Counted from the stretch's first letter, positions 1 to 10,776 are shown. The stretch is 64,000 nucleotides of DNA from Klebsiella sp. RIT-PI-d (GCF_001187865.1 NZ_LGIT01000012.1:36079-100078), one strand, 5' to 3'. Notes: generated from the sequence alone by a model not told the origin. Program-made: numbers and translations.

Positions 1-1049
1 GCGGCGATAATACCGTCAGTTTTACGATCCTCCGGGCAAAAGCCGATGCCAAGACATGACGCCTGGTGCGGTGAACGCAATGTTTGCGGCTTGCCTTTGA
101 TCATCGCGCTGCCGCTGTCAGCCGGTTTGATACCGAAAATAACTTCTGCCGTTTCCGTGCGCCCCGATCCGAGAAGACCGGCCAGTCCGACGATCTCGCC
201 CGGCCTTACTTCCAGGTTGAATGGATGGATCACCCCTTTTTTGCCAAAATCATTGAAGGCGGCCACCGGTTTCTCACTCAGTAGCGTACGTCCTGCCCGC
301 TGGAGCGCATTATTATCCAGGTCGCGGCCGAGCATCATTTTTACCAGTTCGATCTGTGGAAGCTCTCGCGTCTCACGGCAGCCGACAAAGCCGCCGTTGC
401 GCAGAACAGTAATGCGATCGCTCACCTCATAGACCTGATCGAGAAAGTGAGTAACAAACACCAGACTTACGCCCCGATCCCGTAGCTGGCGCATCAGGGT
501 GAAAAGCATCTCTACTTCCTGCGTATCCAGACTGGCAGTCGGTTCGTCGAGGATTAGCACTTTTGCTGAGAGATCGATAGCGCGGCAGATCGCCACGATC
601 TGCTGCATGGCGACCGAGAAACGATTAAGCGGTTCGCGTACGTCCAGTGAAAAACCGTATGACGCCATTAATGCCGTCGCCCGGCGTTCCATCTCTTTAC
701 GGCGCAAAAAACCGAAACGTCTGGGTTCGCGGCCAATAAACAGGTTATCTGCCACCGACATATTGGGCAGCAGATTAACTTCCTGATAGACCGTGCCAAT
801 ACCCACTTGCTGAGCATCGGCGGTATTTTTGGGCGAAATGACGTTACCATCCAGCCAGATAGTGCCGCGATCGGGATGATAAACGCCGGTCAGCGCCTTA
901 ATCAGCGTCGATTTGCCGGCACCGTTTTCGCCGAGCAGAGCCATAATTTCGCCGCGACGCAGGCTAAAATCGACATTGTCGAGCGCTTTGACACCGGGGA
1001 AGAATTTACTCAGTCCTTCAGTGCGCAGGATGTCCTGATGTGTATGCAT
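1..1049 (-). CDS. ytfR: Galactofuranose ABC importer ATP-binding protein YtfR (partial, C-terminus outside window)
   Basis: The ATPase subunit of the YtfQRT-YjfF sugar importer, which energises uptake of galactofuranose across the inner membrane. Only about 349 N-terminal residues of roughly 500 are present, because the frame runs off the left edge without a stop. The first of the two ABC domains expected for sugar-type ATPases is complete: Walker A GENGAGKS near residue 40, the degenerate signature SVAMQQIV and Walker B LILDEPTASLD. The visible end enters the second domain (GIGFCPEDRKTDGIIAA). The start chosen is ATG at 1049 (MHTHQDILRTEGLSKFF). It lies downstream of ytfQ on the same strand, but with an unusually wide repeat-bearing gap of 242 bp. 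Confidence 0.95.
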   Translation of the reverse strand, partial: MHTHQDILRTEGLSKFFPGVKALDNVDFSLRRGEIMALLGENGAGKSTLIKALTGVYHPDRGTIWLDGNVISPKNTADAQQVGIGTVYQEVNLLPNMSVADNLFIGREPRRFGFLRRKEMERRATALMASYGFSLDVREPLNRFSVAMQQIVAICRAIDLSAKVLILDEPTASLDTQEVEMLFTLMRQLRDRGVSLVFVTHFLDQVYEVSDRITVLRNGGFVGCRETRELPQIELVKMMLGRDLDNNALQRAGRTLLSEKPVAAFNDFGKKGVIHPFNLEVRPGEIVGLAGLLGSGRTETAEVIFGIKPADSGSAMIKGKPQTLRSPHQASCLGIGFCPEDRKTDGIIA

Positions 1050-1069
1050 ATTTTATCCTCTACCCATTC

Positions 1070-1096
1070 CCCTCACCTTCTTCCACAGGAAGAAGG
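1070..1096. repeat. Left palindromic unit of a paired repeat in the ytfQ-ytfR gap
   Basis: CCCTCACC (1070-1077) overlaps a perfect 9-bp inverted repeat, CCTTCTTCC (1076-1084) / GGAAGAAGG (1088-1096), with a 3-base loop. Its organisation mirrors the unit at 1255-1287 in opposite orientation, so the two look like a BIME-like pair. It may act on the ytfQR transcript as a stabilising or attenuating hairpin; that role is inferred. Confidence 0.55.
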
Positions 1097-1254
1097 TACG
1101 GTGTGGTGCGCGATGCGATGCCCGGCGTCGAATATAGCGTTGCCACCGGGGACAGGCATTACAGGGCGCGGCCTCGTGTTGCGAGAAACTTTCTGGCGTT
1201 CGATATCACAGCCTGAAAAGCCCAGGCAAGGTGTCAAATGTGGCCGGATGTGCT

Positions 1255-1287
1255 CCCTCTCCCTCAGGGAGAGGGCCGGGATGAGGG
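1255..1287. repeat. Right palindromic unit of the paired repeat (CCCTCTCCCT hairpin)
   Basis: A perfect 10-bp inverted repeat, CCCTCTCCCT (1255-1264) / AGGGAGAGGG (1266-1275), has a single central base and is followed by CCGGGATGAGGG. Read on the minus strand this is a CCCTCATCCCGGCCCTCTCCC-type palindrome, a kind I recognise from intergenic regions of several enterobacteria. It lies 5 bases past the ytfQ stop, so the ytfQ transcript would end in or read through this hairpin. Confidence 0.6.
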
Positions 1288-1291
1288 TGGT

Positions 1292-2248
1292 TTAGTACCC
1301 CATATTTTTCTTCTTCTCTAACTCTTCTTTCGCCGTATCCGGCAGATAGAGCGTCGACTTAGTGATCGTTAATTTCTCAGGCTGCGTGCCGTCTTTCTTG
1401 AATTTTTCCAGCGCGTCAAATGCCGGACCCGCCATATTCGGCGTCAGTTCAACACTGGCATTCGCTTCACCGTCAATCATCGCTTTATAAATGTCCGGAA
1501 CGCCGTCAATCGAACCGGTAAGAATATCGCTACCCGATTTCAGGCCGGCTTCTTTAATGGCCTGGATGGCACCGATCGCCATATCGTCGTTATGGGCGTA
1601 AACCATGCAGATGTTTTTGCCGTTGTTTTCCGCTTTGATAAAGCTCTCCATAACTTCTTTACCCTTACTGCGGGTAAAGTCGCCGGACTGAGAGCGGATA
1701 ATCTTAATATTTGAGGCTTTAGAAATGGCCTCTGCGAAGCCTTTCTTACGATCGATAGCCACGCTGGCACCGACGGTCCCCTGCAATTCGACAACATTGC
1801 ACGGTTTACCTGCGACGGTTTTCACCAGCCAGTCACCAATCAGGCGGCCTTCCAGTACGTTATCGGCGGTGACGGTGGTCATGTAGAGCGATTTATCTTT
1901 CACATCAATGGAGCGGTCGAGAAGGATCACCGGGATTTCCGCATCTTTCGCCTCTTTCAGTACCGGCTCCCAGCCCGTCGCCACCACTGGTGCAATGAAG
2001 ATCGCGTCAACGCCCTGAGCGATAAAAGATCGCACCGCTTTGATTTGGTTTTCCTGTTTTTGCTGGCCATCAGCAATCTTCAGGGTGATGCCGCGTTTTT
2101 GAGCTTCGCTTTTGGCGACGCTGGTTTCTGCCGCGCGCCAGCCAGATTCAGAACCGACCTGGGAAAAACCGACGGTCAACGGGGCGGCCATCGCCATAGA
2201 CGACATGGCTGCCGAAACTGCTGTGACTAAAAGTAAGCGCTTCCACAT
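1292..2248 (-). CDS. ytfQ: Galactofuranose-binding periplasmic protein YtfQ
   Basis: Substrate-binding component of the YtfQRT-YjfF importer, a periplasmic binding protein of the ribose/galactose class. The 318 residues match the usual length. A Sec signal peptide covers about residues 1-21 (MWKRLLL, hydrophobic core, cleavage after AMA), and the mature protein starts near APLTVGFSQVGSESGWR. The typical two-lobe pattern follows, with VDAIFIAPVVATGWEPVL in the first lobe and NGKNICMVYAHNDDMAIGAI in the second. It is divergent from ppa and precedes ytfR on the same strand. A GalR/GalS-like operator lies 223 bp upstream. Assignment is by sequence recognition; substrate specificity is taken from the family. 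Confidence 0.95.
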   Translation of the reverse strand: MWKRLLLVTAVSAAMSSMAMAAPLTVGFSQVGSESGWRAAETSVAKSEAQKRGITLKIADGQQKQENQIKAVRSFIAQGVDAIFIAPVVATGWEPVLKEAKDAEIPVILLDRSIDVKDKSLYMTTVTADNVLEGRLIGDWLVKTVAGKPCNVVELQGTVGASVAIDRKKGFAEAISKASNIKIIRSQSGDFTRSKGKEVMESFIKAENNGKNICMVYAHNDDMAIGAIQAIKEAGLKSGSDILTGSIDGVPDIYKAMIDGEANASVELTPNMAGPAFDALEKFKKDGTQPEKLTITKSTLYLPDTAKEELEKKKNMGY

Positions 2249-2470
2249 AAGAGCGTCCTCGTAGGGTTATTGTGAGTAAAAAGTCACCTGCGCTTGAACT
2301 ATAGACAAACCGGGATGTAACAAAATGAGTTACATCACACTTCAGAAAAAAGAACACTTCATTAACAAGGGCCTTGGGCGCGAAGGGCGATGCCGCGGGG
2401 GATAGCGGGAAAGCGAAAGCCTGATAAAAATGAATAATTTTCAGCCAGTTATTCGCTTTGTCAGGCCACT

Positions 2471-2486
2471 TTGTAACCGGTTACAC
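2471..2486. promoter_or_regulatory. GalR/GalS-type operator
   Basis: On the minus strand the 16-mer reads GTGTAACCGGTTACAA, matching 15 of 16 positions of the known gal operator consensus GTGKAANCGNTTMCAC. Its core TGTAACCGGTTACA (2472-2485) is a perfect 14-bp palindrome. The site fits control of the adjacent galactofuranose transporter by the galactose repressors. Another LacI-family regulator remains possible. Confidence 0.65.
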
Positions 2487-2604
2487 AAATTTATACAGTA
2501 AGTAGCTGACTTTATGGATATTCCTGTCACCAGAGAGGCGATTAAGACCGATCCTGAAAAAGCGCGGGAAGAAAAACAGGTCAAGACATTCTGCGGCAGT
2601 TGGC

Positions 2605-2610
2605 TATAAT
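2605..2610 (+). promoter_or_regulatory. ppa promoter -10 element
   Basis: A perfect TATAAT lies 41 bases before the ppa start codon. The matching -35 is weak (TCAAGA at 2581-2586 with an 18-bp spacer, or AAGACA at 2583-2588 with 16 bp). Confidence 0.5.
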
Positions 2611-2650
2611 ACCGGGCACTTGTTTGCCATACATTTTAAAGGAAACAGAC

Positions 2651-3178
2651 ATGAGCTTACTCAACGTCCCGGCCGGTAAAGATCTGCCGGAAGATATTTA
2701 CGTTGTTATCGAGATCCCGGCGAACGCGGACCCGATCAAATACGAAGTCGACAAAGAAAGCGGCGCGCTGTTCGTTGACCGTTTCATGTCCACTGCGATG
2801 TTCTATCCGTGCAACTACGGCTACATCAACCACACCCTTTCGCTGGACGGTGACCCGGTAGACGTTCTGGTCCCGACGCCGTATCCGCTGGAGCCGGGTT
2901 CAGTGATCCGCTGCCGTCCGGTTGGCGTGCTGAAAATGACCGACGAGTCTGGCGAAGATGCCAAACTGGTTGCGGTTCCGCACACCAAACTGAGCAAAGA
3001 ATACGATCACATTAAAGATGTGAACGACCTGCCGGATCTGCTGAAAGCGCAGATCACCCACTTCTTCGAGCATTATAAAGATCTCGAAGCGGGCAAATGG
3101 GTCAAAGTTGACGGCTGGGATAATGCAGAAGCAGCGAAAGCAGAGATCGTGGCCTCTTTCGAGCGCGCGAAAAAGTAA
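2651..3178 (+). CDS. ppa: Inorganic pyrophosphatase
   Basis: Cytoplasmic family I inorganic pyrophosphatase, hydrolysing diphosphate to two phosphates and pulling biosynthetic reactions forward. The 175 residues begin [20 protein letters not shown] chose this start over an in-frame upstream ATG because an AAAGGAAAC ribosome-binding site precedes it and the length then matches the family. The metal-binding aspartates of the DGDPVDVLV motif are intact at about residues 66, 68 and 71, and the conserved [12 protein letters not shown] and YKDLE segments are present. It is monocistronic, with its own -10 and a strong terminator just after the stop. Confidence 0.98.
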   Translation: MSLLNVPAGKDLPEDIYVVIEIPANADPIKYEVDKESGALFVDRFMSTAMFYPCNYGYINHTLSLDGDPVDVLVPTPYPLEPGSVIRCRPVGVLKMTDESGEDAKLVAVPHTKLSKEYDHIKDVNDLPDLLKAQITHFFEHYKDLEAGKWVKVDGWDNAEAAKAEIVASFERAKK

Positions 3179-3199
3179 GAACGTTTCTTTGTGTGAATG

Positions 3200-3228
3200 A
3201 AAGCCTGGCCATCGCGCCGGGCTTTTTT
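3200..3228 (+). terminator. ppa intrinsic terminator
   Basis: The stem AAAGCCTGGC/GCCGGGCTTT (one G-T pair) around a short CATCGC loop is followed by a T run, 22 bases after the ppa stop. Confidence 0.85.
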
Positions 3229-3248
3229 ATTAGCTGCGATACGCTTAA

Positions 3249-3277
3249 TGCCTGATGGCGCTGTGCTTATCAGTCCT
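3249..3277. repeat. REP-like palindrome at the ppa-yhcC junction
   Basis: TGCCTGATGGCGCTGTGCTT followed by ATCAGTCCT matches the REP pattern, in which GCCTGAT and ATCAGGC arms flank GGCGCTG-GCTT. One arm has a mismatch. It lies between the convergent ends of ppa and yhcC, a usual place for REP elements. It also lies exactly where gene order departs from E. coli. Confidence 0.6.
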
Positions 3278-3281
3278 GTGT

Positions 3282-4208
3282 CTACGACTGGATCTGCCAC
3301 GGACGTCCCAGCGCGCTGCCCTGCACCCCGTGTTCATTGAGATACTTATCCAGTTCAACCATTCCGGTCCAGCGGTTTTCACACCATAGTGGCGCTAACA
3401 GCGTTGGCCGCCGGGCGCTGGCGGAAATACGATGAAAAATAATCTCCGGCGGCGTGTGGCGGATCATCTCCCCGGCAGTGACGGTATAGTCGTCCAGTTC
3501 AATGCCGTTTAACCTGCCCGCCTCCCATGCTTTCGCCATAATGCTGCCTTTCACAATATGCAGAGGATGAAGCTTGATGCCGTCCACGCCGGTATCAACC
3601 ACCTGCTCCAGGGTGTGCAGACAGTCGTCCTGCCCTTCGCCCGGCAGACCAACGATAAGATGCGCACAGACGTTCAGCCCGCGCTCGCGTGCCAGCCGGG
3701 TAGTTTTTTGGTAGCAGGCAAAATCATGCCCACGGTTGATACGGTGCAGCGTTTTATCCTGCGCGCTTTGCAGCCCCAGCTCCAGCCAGATTTCATAACC
3801 CCGATCGTGATACTCGCTAAGGAGATCAAGCACCGCTTCCGGGACGCAGTCCGGACGGGTACCGACGCAAAGCCCCACGATATTCGCCTGGCTTACGGCC
3901 TGTTGATACATGGCGCGCAGTACCTGGACTTCAGCAAACGTACTGGTATACGCCTGAAAGTAGGCCAGATAGCGCGTAGCACGATTAACCCGCGTAGCCT
4001 GATGCGCCAGCTGTTCAGAGATGGATCGATACTGCTGGGCTTCGTCGGCAAACGAGGCGACGTTACAAAAGGTGCAGCCGCCACGCCCAATGGTGCCGTC
4101 GCGATTCGGACAGCTAAAACCGCCGTGCAGCGTGAGCTTATGAACTTTTTGTCCGTGGCGACGCGCCAGATCCCCACCAAACATATTGACTAATTTTTGT
4201 AACTGCAT
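3282..4208 (-). CDS. yhcC: Radical SAM family protein YhcC
   Basis: A 308-residue radical S-adenosylmethionine protein of unknown reaction, nearly identical in its first 60 residues to E. coli YhcC. The presumed [4Fe-4S]-binding cysteines are in SCPNRDGTIGRGGCTFC, with Cys-X11-Cys-X2-Cys spacing instead of the classical CX3CX2C; this variant is normal for the family. Downstream lie the conserved blocks YFQAYTSTFA, IVGLCVGTRPDCVPE and GLNVCAHLIVGLPGEG, expected of a radical SAM TIM barrel. It is divergent from gltB, as in E. coli, whereas its other neighbour (ppa) is not the E. coli one. Confidence 0.93.
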   Translation of the reverse strand: MQLQKLVNMFGGDLARRHGQKVHKLTLHGGFSCPNRDGTIGRGGCTFCNVASFADEAQQYRSISEQLAHQATRVNRATRYLAYFQAYTSTFAEVQVLRAMYQQAVSQANIVGLCVGTRPDCVPEAVLDLLSEYHDRGYEIWLELGLQSAQDKTLHRINRGHDFACYQKTTRLARERGLNVCAHLIVGLPGEGQDDCLHTLEQVVDTGVDGIKLHPLHIVKGSIMAKAWEAGRLNGIELDDYTVTAGEMIRHTPPEIIFHRISASARRPTLLAPLWCENRWTGMVELDKYLNEHGVQGSALGRPWQIQS

Positions 4209-4592
4209 AATCTAATAAACCGCCCTGATGAAGGGGCATAAGCCTGCCACTTTTAGCCGCCGTCGGCGATGACCTGGATCAATCGCCCGGAACGGCGCTT
4301 ACCTATTGAATAAACAGTCACAATTACCGATATTTCATGCATGTGTCAGATGATGACTTTTACTTATAGTCAGCAAAAATATTTCGTTTATTACATCAGC
4401 GATTGAAAACAGTTTAATACGGCATGGTAATATCTTTATTGCAGTATAAAATGCTAATCTAACGCTTAAAACAAGCACTATAGACGGGTGGCGCGCTTCT
4501 CTTATAGTGAGACAGATCACACTCTTATGCCCGTCAATTCTGCATTCAGCACCAGTCTATAAACTTTATAAGTAAGTTAATTCAGTGAGTTA

Positions 4593-4608
4593 TGTGCTAT
4601 TTAGCACA
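4593..4608. promoter_or_regulatory. Inverted repeat upstream of gltB
   Basis: TGTGCTA (4593-4599) and TAGCACA (4602-4608) form a perfect 7-bp inverted repeat with a 2-bp spacer, about 270 bp before the gltB start. It has the size of a transcription-factor operator. The protein that binds it cannot be read from the sequence. Confidence 0.4.
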
Positions 4609-4684
4609 TTTTTGCATAAATAAGAATGTCATTTGACCTGGGTATCAATTCCCGATAACTTGGAAATCCGCTGGAAGCTTTCTG

Positions 4685-4703
4685 GATGAGCCGCTGGCTC
4701 ATC
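4685..4703. other. Perfect hairpin in the gltB upstream region
   Basis: GATGAGCC (4685-4692), loop GCT and GGCTCATC (4696-4703) form an uninterrupted 8-bp stem about 180 bp before gltB. There is no T run, so it is not a standard terminator. It could sit in the leader RNA or serve as a binding site. Confidence 0.4.
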
Positions 4704-4880
4704 ATATTTATGCAGTAATTAAGATTCCCTCTTAAGCAAGTTCTCAACACTTGTGTGACCTGTGCGAATGGATAGTAAAGAGGGCGAATGCGAGGCAGGT
4801 TAGCCCCGTCGCCATGCTCTTGCTGTGCCCGTGCGCCGCGTCAAGAGGGTCTCCCGTAGAGCCTGGGGAGGTTCACTGAT

Positions 4881-7800
4881 ATGTTGTACGATAAATCCCT
4901 TGAGAAGGATAACTGTGGTTTCGGCCTGATCGCCCACATAGAAGGCGAACCTAGCCACAAGGTAGTGCGCACAGCCATACACGCACTGGCCCGTATGCAG
5001 CACCGTGGCGCCATCCTCGCCGACGGTAAAACCGGTGATGGCTGTGGCCTGCTGCTGCAAAAACCCGATCGCTTTTTTCGCATTGTTGCCGAAGAGCGCG
5101 GATGGCGTTTAGCTAAAAACTATGCCGTTGGGATGCTATTCCTGAATAAAGATCCTGAACGGGCCAAAGCCGCGCGCGCGATTGTTGAAGAAGAACTTCA
5201 GCAGGAGACGCTGTCGATTGTGGGCTGGCGCGAGGTGCCGACCAATGACGGCGTTCTCGGTGAAATCGCCCTCTCCTCTATGCCCCGCATCGAGCAGATT
5301 TTCGTTAATGCTCCGGCAGGATGGCGTCCGCGTGATATGGAACGCCGCTTGTTTATCGCCCGCCGCCGCATTGAAAAGCGTCTACAGGAAGATAAAGACT
5401 TCTACGTTTGTAGTCTGTCAAACCTGGTGAACATCTATAAAGGTCTGTGTATGCCGGCGGATCTGCCGCGCTTCTACCTGGATCTGGCCGATCTGCGTCT
5501 GGAATCGGCCATCTGCCTGTTCCACCAGCGCTTTTCGACCAACACCGTGCCACGCTGGCCGCTGGCACAGCCGTTCCGCTACCTGGCACATAATGGTGAG
5601 ATTAATACCATCACCGGCAACCGTCAGTGGGCGCGCGCGCGTACCTATAAATTCAAAACGCCGCTGATCCCGGATTTACATGATGCCGCGCCGTTTGTTA
5701 ACGAAACCGGTTCTGACTCCAGCTCCATGGATAACATGCTTGAACTGCTGCTGGCCGGCGGAATGGATATTGTGCGTGCCATGCGTCTGCTGGTGCCGCC
5801 CGCCTGGCAAAATAACCCGGATATGGACCCGGAGCTGCGGGCGTTTTTCGACTTTAACTCCATGCATATGGAGCCATGGGACGGTCCGGCAGGCATCGTG
5901 ATGTCCGACGGTCGCTTTGCCGCCTGTAACCTTGACCGTAACGGTCTGCGCCCGGCACGTTATGTCATAACCAAAGATAAGCTCATCACCTGCGCGTCTG
6001 AAGTCGGGATTTGGGATTATCAGCCGGATGAGGTCGTTGAAAAAGGCCGCGTCGGTCCGGGCGAATTGATGGTTATCGATACCCGGGGCGGACGCATTTT
6101 GCATTCGGCCGAAACCGATGACGATCTGAAAAGCCGCCATCCTTATAAAGAGTGGATGGAGAAGAACGTGCGCCGTCTGGTGCCGTTTGAAGACTTGTCT
6201 GACGATCAGGTTGGGCAGCGCGAGATGGACGACGATCTGCTCGCCAGCTATCAGAAACAGTTTAACTACAGCGCCGAAGAGCTGGATTCTGTGATCCGCG
6301 TGCTGGGCGAAAATGGCCAGGAGGCGGTCGGTTCAATGGGTGACGATACCCCGTTTGCCGTACTCTCCAGCCAGCCGCGCATCATTTACGACTATTTCCG
6401 CCAGCAGTTTGCCCAGGTCACGAATCCGCCAATCGATCCCCTGCGTGAAGCGCATGTTATGTCGCTGGCCACCAGCATCGGTCGCGAGATGAATGTCTTC
6501 TGTGAAGCAGAGGGCCAGGCGCACCGCCTGACCTTCAAATCACCGATCCTGCTGTACTCCGATTTCAAACAGCTGACCACCATGACCGAGCATCACTACC
6601 GTGCGGACGTGCTGGATATTACCTTTGATGTGACGGAAACCAGCCTTGAAGACACAGTGAACGCACTGTGCGATAAAGCCGAGCAGATGGTGCGCGACGG
6701 CACGGTGTTACTGGTGCTTTCCGACCGCAATATTGCCAAAAATCGCCTGCCGGTGCCGGCACCAATGGCGGTAGGTGCGATCCAGACGCGTCTGGTCGAT
6801 AAGAGCCTGCGCTGCGATGCCAATATTATTGTCGAGACCGCAAGCGTGCGCGATCCGCATCACTTCGCCGTGCTGCTGGGCTTTGGCGCGACGGCGATCT
6901 ATCCGTATCTGGCCTACGAAACGCTGGCGAAGCTGGTTGACAGTAAAGCGATTGAAAAAGCGTACCGCACCGTGATGCTCAACTACCGTAACGGCATCAA
7001 TAAAGGTCTGTACAAGATCATGTCCAAGATGGGCATCTCAACCGTTGCGTCTTACCGCTGCTCTAAACTGTTTGAAGCCGTTGGATTACATAAAGACGTT
7101 TCCAGCCTCTGCTTCCAGGGCGCGATCAGCCGGATCGGCGGTGCAGGCTTTAGCGATTTCCAGCAGGATCTGCTGAACCTGTCAAAACGCGCATGGCTGG
7201 CACGTAAGCCGCTGGATCAGGGCGGATTGCTGAAATATGTCCACGGCGGCGAATATCATGCCTATAACCCGGATGTCGTGCGCACGCTGCAACAGGCCGT
7301 CCAAAGCGGCGAGTACAGCGATTATCAACAGTATGCGAAGCTGGTTAATGAGCGTCCGGCGGCAGCGTTACGCGATTTGCTGGCGATCAATCCGGGTGCC
7401 GATGCGGTCAATATTGACGATGTAGAACCGGCGACCGAGCTGTTTAAACGCTTCGATACGGCGGCAATGTCTATCGGGGCGCTGAGTCCCGAAGCCCACG
7501 AAGCGCTGGCGGAAGCCATGAACAGCATTGGCGGTAACTCGAACTCTGGTGAAGGCGGCGAAGATCCGGCGCGCTACGGCACCAATAAGGTGTCGCGCAT
7601 TAAGCAGGTCGCTTCAGGGCGCTTTGGCGTGACGCCGGCCTACCTGGTGAATGCCGACGTGATTCAGATTAAAGTCGCTCAGGGTGCGAAGCCGGGTGAA
7701 GGCGGTCAGCTGCCGGGCGATAAAGTCACCCCGTATATCGCCAAACTGCGCTACTCGGTGCCGGGCGTGACGCTGATCTCCCCGCCGCCGCATCATGATA

Positions 7801-9341
7801 TCTACTCTATCGAGGATCTGGCGCAGCTGATTTTTGACCTGAAACAGGTTAATCCAAAAGCTATGATCTCAGTGAAGCTGGTCTCAGAGCCGGGCGTTGG
7901 CACCATTGCCACCGGGGTGGCAAAAGCCTATGCCGATCTGATTACTATTGCCGGTTACGACGGCGGTACCGGCGCCAGTCCGCTCTCCTCGGTGAAATAT
8001 GCCGGTTGTCCGTGGGAGCTGGGGCTGGTTGAAACGCAGCAGGCGCTGGTGTCGAACGGGTTGCGTCACAAAATTCGGTTGCAGATCGACGGCGGTCTGA
8101 AAACCGGGCAGGACATTATTAAAGCCGCTATTTTGGGCGCAGAAAGCTTCGGTTTTGGTACCGGACCGATGGTTGCGCTGGGCTGTAAATATCTGCGTAT
8201 TTGTCATCTGAACAACTGCGCGACCGGCGTGGCAACTCAGGATGAAAAACTGCGTAAAAACCATTATCACGGCCTGCCGTTCAAAGTGACCAACTACTTT
8301 GAATTTATTGCCCGGGAAACGCGTGAACTGATGGCGCAGCTTGGCGTGAAACGTCTGGTGGATCTGATTGGCCGCACCGATCTGCTTAAAGAGCTGGAAG
8401 GGTTTACCGCTAAACAGCAGAAACTTGATTTAGGCAAACTGCTGGAAACCGCTGAGCCGCATCCGGGTAAAGCGCTTTATTGTACCGAGCACAATCCGCC
8501 TTTTGATAACGGCGTGCTCAATGCGCAACTGCTGGCGAATGCGAAACCGTTTGTCGATGAACGTCAGAGCAAAACGTTCTGGTTTGATATTCGTAATACC
8601 GATCGTTCGGTGGGCGCGTTGCTCTCGGGGTATATCGCACAAACCCACGGCGATCAGGGGCTGGCTGCCGATCCGATCAAAGCGTACTTCAGCGGCACAG
8701 CAGGCCAGAGCTTTGGCGTGTGGAACGCGGGCGGTGTCGAACTGTATTTGACCGGCGATGCTAACGACTATGTGGGTAAAGGCATGGCAGGCGGGCTGTT
8801 GGCCGTTCGCCCACCGGTAGGGTCCTCTTTCCGCAGCCACGAAGCCACCATCATCGGTAATACCTGCTTGTACGGTGCAACCGGCGGTCGTCTGTATGCA
8901 GCAGGTCGTGCGGGCGAGCGTTTCGGCGTACGTAACTCTGGTGCGATTACCGTAGTTGAAGGTATCGGTGATAACGGCTGTGAATATATGACCGGCGGTA
9001 TTGTCTGTATTCTCGGCAAAACGGGCGTTAACTTCGGCGCGGGCATGACGGGCGGTTTCGCCTATGTGCTGGATGAAAACGGCGAGTTCCGCAAGCGCGT
9101 AAACCCGGAGCTGGTGGAAGTATTGAGCGTTGACGATCTCGCTATTCACGAGGAGCACCTCCGCGGCTTAATCACTGAACATGTTCAGCATACCGGTTCA
9201 CAACGTGGCGAAGAGATCCTGGCGCACTGGTCCACCTTCTCGACGAAATTTGCGCTGGTTAAACCGAAGTCCAGCGATGTTAAAGCACTGTTGGGTCACC
9301 GTAGTCGTAGCGCAGCAGAGCTGCGTGTGCAGGCGCAGTAA
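4881..9341 (+). CDS. gltB: Glutamate synthase [NADPH] large subunit
   Basis: Large subunit of NADPH-glutamate synthase, which with GltD converts glutamine plus 2-oxoglutarate to two glutamates in the cytoplasm. The 1486 residues match E. coli. The start at 4881 encodes a 10-residue propeptide ([11 protein letters not shown] before CGFG), so that processing exposes Cys11 as the N-terminal nucleophile of the glutaminase domain. The glutaminase region (about 11-430), the central and FMN-binding barrel (to about 1200, with [14 protein letters not shown] and [13 protein letters not shown]) and the 3Fe-4S cysteines of [15 protein letters not shown] follow in order. A C-terminal beta-helix of glycine-rich repeats ([20 protein letters not shown]) closes the protein. 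GGGGAGG precedes the ATG. It is 9 bp ahead of gltD, in an operon. Confidence 0.98.
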   Translation: MLYDKSLEKDNCGFGLIAHIEGEPSHKVVRTAIHALARMQHRGAILADGKTGDGCGLLLQKPDRFFRIVAEERGWRLAKNYAVGMLFLNKDPERAKAARAIVEEELQQETLSIVGWREVPTNDGVLGEIALSSMPRIEQIFVNAPAGWRPRDMERRLFIARRRIEKRLQEDKDFYVCSLSNLVNIYKGLCMPADLPRFYLDLADLRLESAICLFHQRFSTNTVPRWPLAQPFRYLAHNGEINTITGNRQWARARTYKFKTPLIPDLHDAAPFVNETGSDSSSMDNMLELLLAGGMDIVRAMRLLVPPAWQNNPDMDPELRAFFDFNSMHMEPWDGPAGIVMSDGRFAACNLDRNGLRPARYVITKDKLITCASEVGIWDYQPDEVVEKGRVGPGELMVIDTRGGRILHSAETDDDLKSRHPYKEWMEKNVRRLVPFEDLSDDQVGQREMDDDLLASYQKQFNYSAEELDSVIRVLGENGQEAVGSMGDDTPFAVLSSQPRIIYDYFRQQFAQVTNPPIDPLREAHVMSLATSIGREMNVFCEAEGQAHRLTFKSPILLYSDFKQLTTMTEHHYRADVLDITFDVTETSLEDTVNALCDKAEQMVRDGTVLLVLSDRNIAKNRLPVPAPMAVGAIQTRLVDKSLRCDANIIVETASVRDPHHFAVLLGFGATAIYPYLAYETLAKLVDSKAIEKAYRTVMLNYRNGINKGLYKIMSKMGISTVASYRCSKLFEAVGLHKDVSSLCFQGAISRIGGAGFSDFQQDLLNLSKRAWLARKPLDQGGLLKYVHGGEYHAYNPDVVRTLQQAVQSGEYSDYQQYAKLVNERPAAALRDLLAINPGADAVNIDDVEPATELFKRFDTAAMSIGALSPEAHEALAEAMNSIGGNSNSGEGGEDPARYGTNKVSRIKQVASGRFGVTPAYLVNADVIQIKVAQGAKPGEGGQLPGDKVTPYIAKLRYSVPGVTLISPPPHHDIYSIEDLAQLIFDLKQVNPKAMISVKLVSEPGVGTIATGVAKAYADLITIAGYDGGTGASPLSSVKYAGCPWELGLVETQQALVSNGLRHKIRLQIDGGLKTGQDIIKAAILGAESFGFGTGPMVALGCKYLRICHLNNCATGVATQDEKLRKNHYHGLPFKVTNYFEFIARETRELMAQLGVKRLVDLIGRTDLLKELEGFTAKQQKLDLGKLLETAEPHPGKALYCTEHNPPFDNGVLNAQLLANAKPFVDERQSKTFWFDIRNTDRSVGALLSGYIAQTHGDQGLAADPIKAYFSGTAGQSFGVWNAGGVELYLTGDANDYVGKGMAGGLLAVRPPVGSSFRSHEATIIGNTCLYGATGGRLYAAGRAGERFGVRNSGAITVVEGIGDNGCEYMTGGIVCILGKTGVNFGAGMTGGFAYVLDENGEFRKRVNPELVEVLSVDDLAIHEEHLRGLITEHVQHTGSQRGEEILAHWSTFSTKFALVKPKSSDVKALLGHRSRSAAELRVQAQ

Positions 9342-10769
<1,428 letters not shown>

Positions 10770-10776
10770 AACGCTC

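Larger units (their letters stand above)
2249..2650. promoter_or_regulatory. ytfQ / ppa divergent regulatory region
   Basis: A 402-bp gene-free region between two divergent genes. It holds the GalR/GalS-type operator at 2471-2486 and the ppa -10 element at 2605-2610. A 31-codon reading frame at 2514-2609 overlaps the ppa -10 and is not considered a gene here. No terminator is visible. Confidence 0.7.
4209..4880. promoter_or_regulatory. yhcC / gltB divergent regulatory region
   Basis: A 672-bp gene-free, AT-rich region. In E. coli the equivalent stretch carries Lrp, IHF, CRP and ArgR input to gltBD; by position this region should do the same. Visible structure includes an inverted repeat TGTGCTA-TT-TAGCACA (4593-4608), a hairpin GATGAGCC-gct-GGCTCATC (4685-4703) and a 21-codon reading frame (4814-4879) ending one base before gltB. 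I could not assign individual Lrp sites by eye. Confidence 0.75.

Noticed and set aside
2514..2609. A 31-codon reading frame ([16 protein letters not shown]...) just upstream of ppa
   Set aside because: It lacks a convincing ribosome-binding site and overlaps the ppa -10 element, so it would sit upstream of the transcript start.
3558..4193. A 211-codon plus-strand frame inside yhcC
   Set aside because: Shadow of the yhcC coding strand with no recognisable product.
4790..4880. An N-terminal extension of GltB as annotated in some E. coli entries
   Set aside because: The frame upstream is not supported here, and the ATG at 4881 has GGGGAGG and gives the 10-residue propeptide before Cys11.
8430..9158. 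A 242-codon minus-strand frame inside gltB
   Set aside because: Complement of a GC-rich, highly conserved coding region with strong codon bias; no ribosome-binding site and no family resemblance.
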